From Buxus sempervirens (taxonomy: Eukaryota > Streptophyta > Magnoliopsida > Buxales > Buxaceae), in the NCBI GenBank assembly GCA_947561395.2, contig OX387187.1, forward strand, positions 35,383,829 to 35,447,828: a stretch of 64,000 bases of DNA, read 5' to 3'. The notes beneath the pieces were generated by a model. The model was not told where the DNA came from. It made no database searches and worked only from the letters and a program-made list of their open reading frames with translations. Positions 49,136-58,844 of this stretch are shown piece after piece (position 1 is the stretch's first letter; each line of letters begins with the position of its first letter). A program made the translations under genes and the position numbers.

Positions 49136-50159
49136 ACAGTTATGTTTACGGCCAACTTGCTTGTTGACACATGTATGAATAACATATAAGATATCGATAA
49201 TGGAAGTGAAGTTATCATCTCTGGAATGCACCAGCATGGCATCTTAGAGTTCTAATAAATGGAGAAAATGGTGGAGACCAACACATCCAGAAGCCTATGT
49301 AGACATATCTATAAAGTAGCAACTGCTTCCAGTGCTTGGTTGGATAGCATTTTTCTGAACCCTAATGAGTAGAATTCACATGGCCGGTTGGCTGAATTTG
49401 TTGACAAACTGAATGGTACTGTAACCTGTATCAACCATGAGGACCTAGTCATAATTTTGGCTAGTTTCATGTCTTAATGAAAACAAAGAATAGATCAAAA
49501 CTGTGAATCTTTTCCTCTGATTCTATTTAACTGGTAGCCTAAACAGTTCTTAGACTAACTAATTAATTGATCTGTTAAAAACCTATATATATGCATGGAA
49601 AATGATATGATCATCAGCAGTAATAGAAACTCTTTTCTTACTGATCACTGATTGAATGCAAGCACAATTTCCTATCTTGCAATAAAGAAAGCAGAATGTG
49701 CTTTTAATTAATAACAGTATAATGCGATTTCTCTCAAGGCCACACTTAATTAATCTTACATAATGGCTCAAACACTTCGGGGATGGGTAGAAATCCAAAG
49801 CAAAATTTGCTTCGCTTATCAGATACTAGCTCGTTAAAATCACTAGGAAGCCTGCTTCTCCACAAACATGGGTAGAAATCCAAAGCAAAATTTGCGAGCT
49901 TTTCGGATACTAGCTCGATCGGTTTGCTTCGCAGTATATCCCCCTCAACGTCTTTTGGCTGAAATTTGACAGTAAAGCTTTTATCTCTTGTATAACCCCA
50001 GAAATTGCTGATCTCATGTTTTCATTATGAAGCAATCAATTGCTAGTACCATATAAATGTTCCATAAAGAAAAAATACAACGAAAAATGGTGTATTAGCC
50101 AGCTAAAGTTATAGATAGAATTAATTATCAAGAAACATCTTTAGTTGTCTAGTTGATGA

Positions 50160-50313
50160 TCTAGAACACCGTTCCTACTAAAAGCTCAAGCTTATAGTAA
50201 GGGTGAACTTTATATATTTAATATATTCCTTAACACTCCCCCTCACGTGTGGGCAGGACTCAAAAACTTTGATTTCTCATAAGGTGCCAGTGGAGTCGTA
50301 AAAGCAACATCCA

Positions 50314-50358
<45 letters not shown>

Positions 50359-50445
50359 ATGATCGTCTTCGAGCCCCCAAACTTTCGCTGAAAGCTTAAG
50401 CTGATAGTAGAGGTGAACTTTATGTATTTAATATATTCCTTAACA
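50160..50445 (-). mobile_element. TRIM-like insertion (286 bp), 5-bp TSD GATGA
   Basis: GATGA flanks both sides (50155-50159 and 50446-50450). Unit 2 has the empty site with a single GATGA (GTTGATGAGGCTAATAATC, 57108 onward). A direct repeat of about 40 bp (GTGAACTTTATRTATTTAAT, then ATATTCCTTAACA) lies at about 50194-50233 and 50406-50445. On the minus strand each copy starts TGTTAAGGAATATATTAAAT, as an LTR would. The middle has ACTCCCCCTCACGTGTGGGC. No coding capacity. Confidence 0.75.
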
Positions 50446-51255
50446 GATGAGGCTAATAATCTTATAATTTGAAGCTCGGTAATCTTCCGGTATTGGTCAA
50501 GCTTTAAGATAAAAATCCGTCAATTTAGACATTTTTCTTAGCTTAGAATAGAAGTAATACTGACTAAATGCATGTCAAGCAAATGAAATCATACTTAATT
50601 AGGTCATTTTGTTGAATTTTATGCAAGCAGTAGTGTGGGTGAAATAATCATTTGGACTTGGTAGTTGTCCATACTAATTTGTTGGGACATTAGCATTAAT
50701 GGATTAGTTGGATTCTTCACTGTTACCGACAAGTTTGTTTTACTATCTGAGCTAAAGTAATAATTAATTAGTGATCACTGCTATTGAATCTATAAGTAAT
50801 TCTGCTCCATCAGGAGTCACCACCTCAATGAACATGTTATGAAAGGGTTGAAGAACTTTTTGCCACAAAAAATTATCACATCAAACTCGATCGACTAATC
50901 TTTCAAGTTTTATCAGACTCAAGTAACTAGAAGGGCTGAGAACAGTAACATATAAACTCAAACAAAGTCTCAAGTTTATAAGAGGATCCTCAAGTGTTTT
51001 AAGCTACTATATATATATGTTTTGCTTAGGAGGTCACTTCAGATAGAGTCCAGAAAGCTGGTGTGAAATCGGTTCAAACGAGTAGAGACTTCCATCTAAT
51101 ATTTAGTACAAGAGGACAAGGGAATGTTACCTCCATTGAGAACTTCGGCATTAGAAATAAAAATATATAGAAATTTTCGAACATGGACTACAGCAAAAAC
51201 ACACTAGCGATCGAGTTGATTGTGGGAGAGTGAGCGCATATTTGTGCGTATCTCT

Positions 51256-51361
51256 GTAAATGGGCCACACAGTGGGGACGAAAAGCAACTCCATGCATGT
51301 GATGCAACCACTGTCCAAGTGAAAAACGCGGCATTGAACCCCCTTCCAATTCCTATAAATA
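51256..51361 (+). promoter_or_regulatory. Promoter of glycine-rich gene 1
   Basis: TATA box TATAAATA at 51354-51361, about 65 bases before the ATG. Block 51256-51284, including TGGGCCACACAGTGGGGACG, is identical in all three copies. CATGCATG (51292-51299) matches the seed-type RY motif (established motif; function here is inference). Confidence 0.75.
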
Positions 51362-51418
51362 CCCATCCTCCACTGCCCTCCCATATCAATTAAGGTTGTG
51401 GGGTTAGAACATCTTCCC

Positions 51419-52390
51419 ATGGCTACTCGCGGAGTTGTTAGTACTGTTTTCTTTGTGTTGCTGGGCTTAGGCGTAAGCTCCGCCACTAGAAGCCTTCTCA
51501 ATTTGGAGGGAGCTTCTGGCCATAGGTTGGGCACCGGTGGAACTGTTGGCTATGGTGCTGGCCATGTGAGTGGAAGTGTAGGAGGGTATGGTAGTGGTGG
51601 GGGCTCTGGCAGTGGTGCGGGCTATGGAGGTCGAGGGGATCATGGTGTTGTTGGCTATGGAGGAGGCAGTGGTGGTGGTGCTGGTGGCGGCTATGGAGCC
51701 GGTGGAGAACATGGAGGTGGCATTGGTGCCGGTGGTGGCAGTGGTGGTGGCGGCGGCTATGGTGCTGGTGGAGATCATGGAGGTGGCTTTGGTGGTGGTG
51801 GCGGTAGTGGTGGTGGTGGTGGCTATGGTGCTGGAGGTGAACATGGTGGTGGCTCTGGTGGTGGTGGTGGCAGTGGTGGTGGAGGTGGCTATGGTGCTGG
51901 AGGAGAACATGGTGGTGGCTATGGTGGTGGAGGTGGCAGTGGCGCAGGTGGTGGTGCTGGCTATGGTGCAGGAGGAGCACATGGAGGCGGCTATGGCAGT
52001 GGTGGTGGAGCCGGTGGAGGTGCTGGGGGTGGTCAAGGAGGAGCGCATGGTGGTGGATATGGCGGAGGCAGTGGTGGAGGAGCTGGTGGCGGTGCTGGCT
52101 ATGGTACAGGAGGAGAACATGGTGGTGGCTATGGTGGTGGAGGTGGCAGTGGTGCAGGCGGCGGTGCTGGCTATGGTGCAGGAGGAGCACATGGAGGCGG
52201 CTATGGCAGTGGTGGAGGAGCTGGTGGAGGTGCTGGGGGTGGTCAAGGAGGAGCTCATGGTGGTGGATATGGTGGAGGCACTGGGGGTGGCGGTGGCTAT
52301 GGTGCTGGAGCTGGAGGAGAACATGCCGGTGGGTATGGAGGTGGTGGTGGAAGTGGTGCTGGAGGAGGCCATGGTGGCTATGCCCCTTAA
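51419..52390 (+). CDS. Secreted glycine-rich protein 1 (cell-wall type)
   Basis: 323 residues from the first ATG (CCCATGGCT). The frame stays open 21 bases upstream but has no ATG there. The N-terminal hydrophobic segment (MATRGVVSTVFFVLLGLGVSSA) is a signal peptide, followed by TRSLLNLEGASGHRLG. The rest is (GGX)n-type repeat built from GYGAGGEHGGG, GGGGSGGGG and GGAHGGGYGSG blocks, ending GGHGGYAP. No RNA-binding domain or Cys-rich tail is present, so it fits the structural cell-wall class of plant glycine-rich proteins, exported to the wall (inference). A 210-bp (70-codon) internal duplication (period from 51901 to 52111) makes it longer than copy 2. The opposite strand is open for over 300 codons because of the repeat composition only. 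Confidence 0.92.
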   Translation: MATRGVVSTVFFVLLGLGVSSATRSLLNLEGASGHRLGTGGTVGYGAGHVSGSVGGYGSGGGSGSGAGYGGRGDHGVVGYGGGSGGGAGGGYGAGGEHGGGIGAGGGSGGGGGYGAGGDHGGGFGGGGGSGGGGGYGAGGEHGGGSGGGGGSGGGGGYGAGGEHGGGYGGGGGSGAGGGAGYGAGGAHGGGYGSGGGAGGGAGGGQGGAHGGGYGGGSGGGAGGGAGYGTGGEHGGGYGGGGGSGAGGGAGYGAGGAHGGGYGSGGGAGGGAGGGQGGAHGGGYGGGTGGGGGYGAGAGGEHAGGYGGGGGSGAGGGHGGYAP

Positions 52391-52607
52391 AGTTGCATTG
52401 CCATCCCATAAGAAGCTTGCGTGTCTTCTTCCCAATAGTATTAATAAGTCTGATTTGGGTATATAAAAGAAAGCTTTGTAAGTGTAGGTTGGGATCAACG
52501 GAGCTTAAAAGTGTCTGGAATAACCTGCTACATTGCAGTTACTATTAATTGTGTCTACATAACTAAGATAAGATGAATGAATGATCTTCAACATATATTG
52601 CGCTTTA

Positions 52608-52650
52608 TCAATGGAGTTTACTGAAAAAAAAAAATCAATGGAGTTTACTG
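52608..52650 (+). repeat. Poly(A)-only insertion between 16-bp direct repeats
   Basis: TCAATGGAGTTTACTG occurs at 52608-52623 and 52635-52650 with eleven A between. Unit 2 has one uninterrupted copy (about 59053-59068). Confidence 0.7.
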
Positions 52651-53057
52651 CATTTACTGGTGTAGCGGTCCAATTCCTCTCTCTTTTCTGATGGAACGTT
52701 TAGGGTTTGTACTGGTATTTTGTATTTGAATTTAACGTTCATATCTTTCAGCGCATGCAGTGAGAGAACCCGTTTTTTTTTTTTGGTGCTGACGACTGTG
52801 AGAGAAAACCTGAATTAAATTAAAATGGCTTGAATTAAAACCTAAAAAGTTATTTTGATGGCCAACTTTGGTTGATGCCTATTAAATTATGTCATCCCTG
52901 GAATGCACCAGCAATGCATCTTAGCGTTCTCATATTTAAATGGTGAGAATGGTGAACACCATCATAGCCAGAACCTTACGTAGACACATATCTTTCAAGT
53001 ACCAACTATTTCCAGTGCGTGGCTGGAGAGTACAATTTTTCTTAACCCTAATGAATA

Positions 53058-53242
53058 GAATTTCACATGGTTAAATCTTTGTTTCCAACTTTCAAGTACC
53101 AACTACTTCGGTTAGTTGTTTCCAACTTTCATGTTGGTCATGCCTTCGGCTGTATGAGCTATAATTGTAAATCTTTGTTTATTTAATACACAATTTGGAC
53201 TTACTTTACAAAAAAAAAAAAAAAAAAAAGAATTTCACATGG
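53058..53242 (+). mobile_element. Short retroposon (159 bp) with A20 tail and 13-bp TSD
   Basis: GAATTTCACATGG is repeated at 53058-53070 and 53230-53242. The insert at 53071-53229 ends GACTTACTTTAC plus twenty A. Unit 2 has the empty site (AATAGAATTTCACATGGGTT, about 59467). The body has no recognisable coding; it is a 5'-truncated LINE or a SINE. Confidence 0.88.
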
Positions 53243-53477
53243 GTTTGCTGCTGTTGTCGACGAAGCATCAACCACGAGGAGCTAGTCATGATTTTGGCCA
53301 GTTTCATATCCTGACGAAAACCTAGAATAGGTCAAAAAATTAAACTTGAAATCTTTAATTTCCTTTTCTTCTACTTAACTGGTAGCCTAACAGTTTTAGA
53401 TTGTCTATGTAACCTATATGCATATGGAAAAAATACGCCACGAGCATTAAATACTCCTTTCATACTGATAACTAAGA

Positions 53478-53533
53478 ATGCAAACAGAAATTCCTATTAC
53501 CAAAAAAAAAAAAAAATGCAAACAGAAATTCCT
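53478..53533 (+). repeat. Ultra-short poly(A) insertion between 18-bp direct repeats
   Basis: ATGCAAACAGAAATTCCT occurs at 53478-53495 and 53516-53533, flanking a 20-bp insert, ATTACC plus fourteen A. Unit 2 has a single copy followed directly by GTCTTGCAATAAAC (about 59700-59731). Confidence 0.85.
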
Positions 53534-54158
53534 GTCTTGCAATAAACATATATAAGCAGAAGGTGGAAAATGAAGTAAATTATGCTTCTTTATTCAAGTT
53601 CTTGAAAGTGCATGAATGTTGATGTTTAGATTTCTCCTCAGGACACCTAAGGTATAACTGGTGAAATTGCAAAATCCAACCAATGTTTTCATTATGAAGC
53701 AATCAAATACTAAATAAAATGTTCTTTAAATAAAATAGGACGAAAAGATTGATGTTGTATATAGCCAACTAAAGTTGTAGAATTAGCAAGAGTTTATTAA
53801 TAAGACTCTTGCTAATAAGGCTAGCTAGTTGAATTTCAAGCTTAGTAGTTGTTTCCCGTACTGGTCAAATTAATTTGAAGAAACATCAATTAATTTAGCC
53901 ATTTTTTTAGTTTAGAATAGAAATAACACTGGGTTCAACCAAATGAAATCATGCTATGGCACTTTATTGAATTTTATGAAGCTACGTACGGGTGAATTCT
54001 CGTTTGGACTTGACAGTTATGTTTACGGCCAACTTGCTTGTTGACACATGTATGAATAACATATAAGATATCGATAATGGAAGTGAAGTTATCATCTCTG
54101 GAATGCACCAGCATGGCATCTTAGAGTTCTCATTAATGGAAAAATGGTGGAGACCATC

Positions 54159-56275
54159 TGTAAGGACCTAGTAGAAATTTCAAATAATAAATGGGGTTTA
54201 ACTCTGACCAAGTCAAGAGTCCTTATTCTACATGAATCCTATAGGTTATTGTATAGGAGATGGGTGCCTACACACCCACCAAATCAACCTTTTTAAGTGT
54301 TTATATCAAACTTAAAACAACGGCTGAGATTAAATCTTTCTAATGAAGGGCATAAAGGTCATTAGGCTTTAAATATATATTAATCAAGGGTTTAAAACCC
54401 TAATCCCGTTTTCGACATTGGAGGTGAGTTTTGGAGGATGGAGAAGAAGATTTTGGTAAAGAAATAGTGATTTTGGAGCTACCCAACCCTAAACCTATGA
54501 AAGCAAGTGGTTTTAATCCATTCTCTATGCTTGAAATGCTTTATTTCTTTTATTATCATCATTTGATTTTTATGTTGTATGAATCTAGAGTTTATGGAAT
54601 GCTCTTGAATGTGTTAGCATAAATCTTAGGGAAGACTATGATATTTTTAGGATTTTGGTATGATGGATGTAAGTGGATATGTGGTTTTTCATATGAATGA
54701 TCGTGCCATTAAAAAAAAAAATTGGTTTGATGGTAACATGTTCTATTGGGGTTGAACTCAACTGTAAATACTTTAGTGTGAATATTGGGGTTGAACTCAA
54801 CGGTAAATACTTTAGTCCACCGTGATGTGAATATTGGAGTTGAACTCATTTTGATTTAATTGCTTTGAGTAAACTTATTTTCAATTATTTGATTCAGAAT
54901 GCTTTTGAAATGAACTAAATTTCAATTATTTGGTTGTACAAACTCAATTTCAATTAGTGTGGTTGTGCAGGGTGTTCCTTTTGGAGTGAACTCATTTGTA
55001 AATATTCTGGTAAAGCAAAATTTTTGCTTTTGAAGTTTAACTTTATTTTAATTACTTTATTTTGCAACTTTTTGGTTGAACCTGATTTTTAATTATCTTA
55101 CTTTTCATTCGTGTTCTGAGTTTTGGTGAGATTCCGTGAGATTACGAAATGACATGGAAAGACAGTGTTGTGAACTTTGTGATATTGTTATTTTTGTAAT
55201 ATGTTTCTTGAGGTGGGATACTGCTTTGGATCATGATAACAGCAAGAGATCACATGGGGATTATTTTCCTGTTATTTTATAATTTTATGCTTTATGCATA
55301 TATAAGTTAGAGTTATTATTTGTAAATTTAAACGTGTTCACATTTGTGTTGGTGTTGGATGTTTGGTTCTATGCATTATCCATGAGATAAATGATGTGTT
55401 GGATTGAGGAAACGTTTTTTATATATATTGGTTACATATTTAAGTTGAATATTATTTCTGAATTCGTGATATGAGATGAGTGTACTGCTAGTGGCAAAAC
55501 TACTAATTCAGTACCGAGTAAGAGAACTGCTGGGATGAGTTTGTATTGCTAGTTAAAACACTAATTCAGTACCCACCGTGAATAAACGTTGGGAGATTTA
55601 GGAGTTTGTATTGCTAATTAAAATACTAGTTCAGTACCCACCGTGAATAAACGTTGGGAGATTTATGATGATTTTACTACTAGTTGAGCGAGATACTAGT
55701 TCAGTACCCAATTGGGAACACTTGTGGGATAGTATTATGTATATGGTATATATATATATATATCTTGACTATAAACGAACCTAGGAAATACATGCATGAG
55801 TATGGTTTATTATACACGTATATGTAATATTGGTTGTATTTATATTAAGTAAATTGGAAATTCAGCATGTAATCATATGGAGTGCATTAACTCCATTTAC
55901 TGAGTTTATGTAAACTCACCCCTTATTATTTTATAGGAAACTAGCATAACCGTGGAGATGAGAAGAAATGAAAAATTATAGAATTAATGATGTTTAGTGG
56001 ATCTTATGAACATGTTACTATTTAAGATTTGAACCTTTGATATTATGTTTGATTTCATGTAATAGCTAGGTGGTTTAAACTTGGTTTGGATTTTTATCAA
56101 TTTTTTTTTTATTTTTTTATGAAATTCCGCTATAACTCTGATAATTAAGTTTATTAAAGAGAATTCCATGTTTCGAGACGAAATTAATTCATAGGTTGTA
56201 TTCGCTTACAAGTAAGGTTACGTCCGGACCCACATGTGCATAGTTATACGCGATGTGTGGTTTCAAGGCGTGACA
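54159..56275 (+). mobile_element. Solo LTR (2117 bp), probably Ty3/gypsy, 5-bp TSD CCATC
   Basis: Starts TGTAAGGACC and ends CAAGGCGTGACA, between CCATC at 54154-54158 and 56276-56280. Unit 1 shows the unoccupied position at about 49277 (GGAGACCAACACATCCAGAA). Internal features are a repeated ACTAATTCAGTACC/CCACCGTGAATAAACGTTGG block (55490-55720) and the shared motif TTTACTGAGTTTATGTAAAC...TTTTATAGGAAAC (about 55897-55940). No internal coding region. Confidence 0.9.
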
Positions 56276-57916
56276 CCATCACATCCATAAGCTTGTGTAG
56301 ACATATCTATAAAGTAGAAACTGATTCCGGTGCTTGGTTGGACAGAATTTTTCTGAACCCTAATGAGTAGAATTCACATGGGCGGTTGGCAGAATTTGTT
56401 GACAAACTGAATGGTGTAACCTGTATCAACCATGAGGACCTAGTCATAATTTTGGCTAGTTTCAGGTCTTAATGAAAACAAAGAATAGATCAAAACTGTG
56501 AATCTTTTCCTCTGATTCTACTTAACTAGTAGGCTAAACAGTTCTTAGACTATCTAATTAATTGATCTGTTAAAAACCTAGCCTATTTATATGCATGGAA
56601 AATGATATGATCATCATCAGTACTAGAAACTCTTTTCTTACTGATCACTGATTGAATGCAAGCACAATTTCATATCTTGCAATAAAGAAAGCAGAATGTG
56701 CTTTTAATTAATAACAGTATAATGCGATTTCTCTCAAGGCCACACTTAATTAATCTTACATAATGGCTCAAACACCGCCCCCCGAATAATCCTGAAAAAG
56801 GACCTCGTTAAAATCACTAGGAAGCTTGCTTCTCCACAAACATGGGTAGAAATCCAAAGCAAAATTTTCGAGCTTATCAGCTACTCGATCGGTTTGCTTC
56901 GAAGTATATCCTCCTCAACGTCTTTAGGCTGAAATTTGACAGTAAAGCTTTTATCTCATGTTTTCATTATGAAGCAATCAATTGCTAGTAGCCTAGTACC
57001 ATATAAATGTTCGATAAAGAAAAATAATACGAAAAATGGTGTATTAGCCAGCAGCTAAAGTTATATATAGAATTAATTAGCAAGAAACATCTGTACGTAG
57101 TTGTCTAGTTGATGAGGCTAATAATCTTATAATTTGAAGCTGGGTAATCTTCCGGTATTGGTCAATTTTTAAGATAAACAACCGTCAATTTAGACTTTTT
57201 CCTACCTTAGAATAGAAGTAATACTGACTAAATGCATGTCAAGCAAATGAAATCTCATACTAGGTCATTTTGTTGAATTTTATGCAAGCAGTAGTGTGGG
57301 TGAAATAATCATTTGGACTTGGTAGTTGTCCATATTAATTTGTTGGGACATTAGCATTAATGGATTAGTTGGATTCTTCACTGTTACCGACGAGTTTGTT
57401 TTACTATCTGAGCTAAAGCAATAATTTATTAGTGATCACTGCTATTGAATCTATAAGTAATTCTGCTCCATCAGGAGTCACCACCTCAATGAACATGTTA
57501 TGAAAGGTTGACGAACTTTTTGACACAAAAAATTATCACATCAAACTCGACTAATCATTCAAGTTTTATCAGACTCAAGTAACTAAAAGGGCTGAGAACA
57601 ATAGCATATAAACTCAAACAAAGTCTCAAGTTTATAAGAGGATCCTCAAGTGTTTTAAACTACTATATATATATGTTTTGCTTAGGAGATCACTTCAGAT
57701 AAGAGTCCAGAAAGCTGGTGTGAAATCGGTTCAAACGAGTAGAGACTTCCATATATCGAATATTAAGTACAAGAGGATAAGGGAATGTTACCTCCATTGA
57801 GAACTTCGGCATTAGAAATAAAAATATATAGAAATTTTCGAACATGGACTACAGCAAAAACACACTAGCGATCGAGTTGATTGTGGGAGAGTGAACGCAT
57901 ATTTGTGCGTATCTCT

Positions 57917-58023
57917 GTAAATGGGCCACACAGTGGGGACGAAAAGCAACTCCATGCATGTGATGCAACCACTGTCCAAGTGAAAAACGCGGCTTTGGGA
58001 CCCCCTTCCAGTTCCTATAAATA
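57917..58023 (+). promoter_or_regulatory. Promoter of glycine-rich gene 2
   Basis: TATAAATA at 58016-58023, conserved block 57917-57945, and RY-type CATGCATG at 57953-57960. Nearly identical to the promoter at 51256-51361. Confidence 0.75.
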
Positions 58024-58076
58024 CCCATCCTCCCCTGCCCTTCCATACCAAGGTTGTGGGACTAGAACATCTTCCC

Positions 58077-58844
58077 ATGGCTACTCGCGGAGTTGTTAGT
58101 TCTGTTTTCTTTGTGTTGCTGGGCTTAGGCGTATGCTCGGCCACTAGAGCCCTTCTCAATTTGGAGGGAGCTTCTGGCTATGGGTTGGTCACCGGTGGAA
58201 CTGTTGGCTATGGTGCTGGCCATGTGAGTGGAGGTGTAGGAGGGTATGGTAGTGGTGGGGGCTCTGGCGGTGGTGCGGGCTATGGAGGTCAAGGGGATCA
58301 TGGTGTTGTTGGCTATGGAGGAGGCAGTGGTGGTGGTGCTGGTGGCGGCTATGGAGCCGGTGGAGAAAATGGGGGTGGCAGTGGTGCCGGTGGTGGCAGT
58401 GGTGGCGGCGGCGGCTATGGTGCAGGTGGAGATCATGGAGGTGGCTTTGGTGGTGGTGGTGGAAGTGGTGGTGGTGGCGGCTATGGTGCTGGAGGTGAAC
58501 ATGGTGGTGGCTCTGGTGGTGGAGGTGGCAGTGGCGCAGGCGGTGGTGCTGGCTATGGTGCAGGAGGATCACAGGGAGGCGGCTATGGCAGTGGTGGAGG
58601 AGCCGGTGGAGGTGCTGGGGGTGGTCAAGGAGGAGCGCATGGTGGTGGATATGGCGGTGGCAGTGGTGGAGGTGGTGGTGCTGGCTATGCACCTGGAGGT
58701 GATCATGGAGCTGGCTATGGAAGTGGCGGTGGCACTGGGGGTGGCGGTGGCTATGGTGCTGGAGCTGGAGGAGAACATGCCGGTGGGTATGGAGGTGGTG
58801 GTGGAAGTGGTGCTGGAGGAGGCCATGGTGGCTACGCCCCTTGA
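58077..58844 (+). CDS. Secreted glycine-rich protein 2 (cell-wall type)
   Basis: 255 residues from the ATG at 58077. The signal peptide is MATRGVVSSVFFVLLGLGVC, with cleavage expected near SA|TRALL. The mature protein is Gly-rich with GYGAGG(E/D)HGGG and GGGGSGGGG units and the same GGHGGYAP end as its neighbours. It lacks the 70-codon internal duplication of copy 1. It carries two small variants of its own: GSQGGG where copy 1 has GAHGGG, and a GYAPGGDHGAGYGSG block that copy 1 lacks but copy 3 shares in similar form. The promoter and leader match copy 1 closely, so expression is probably similar (inference). Confidence 0.92.
   Translation: MATRGVVSSVFFVLLGLGVCSATRALLNLEGASGYGLVTGGTVGYGAGHVSGGVGGYGSGGGSGGGAGYGGQGDHGVVGYGGGSGGGAGGGYGAGGENGGGSGAGGGSGGGGGYGAGGDHGGGFGGGGGSGGGGGYGAGGEHGGGSGGGGGSGAGGGAGYGAGGSQGGGYGSGGGAGGGAGGGQGGAHGGGYGGGSGGGGGAGYAPGGDHGAGYGSGGGTGGGGGYGAGAGGEHAGGYGGGGGSGAGGGHGGYAP

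Larger units (their letters stand above)
49136..54012. repeat. Tandem duplication unit 1 (4877 bp, holds the first glycine-rich gene)
   Basis: The unit starts with ACAGTTATGTTTACGGCC (49136). The same sequence restarts at 54013, directly after this unit's own 3' flank ...CGTTTGGACTTG. Long stretches match unit 2 with few differences. Removing the insertions private to each unit brings the two lengths to within about 100 bp. Confidence 0.85.

Noticed and set aside
51398..51418. Seven-codon upstream extension of the glycine-rich proteins (also at 58056 and 60911)
   Set aside because: The first codon would be GTG. The downstream ATG has a good context in all three copies and places the signal peptide at the N-terminus.
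51467..52498. Long antisense open frames (343, 303 residues) over glycine-rich gene 1, and similar over genes 2 and 3
   Set aside because: They arise because GGN-repeat DNA has no stops on the other strand; translations are Thr/Ser or His/Leu low-complexity and have no gene signals.
52772..52786. Poly(T) run in the 3' flank of gene 1 as another insertion
   Set aside because: Unit 2 has a T-rich run of different length at the same place, so this is homopolymer slippage, not an insertion.
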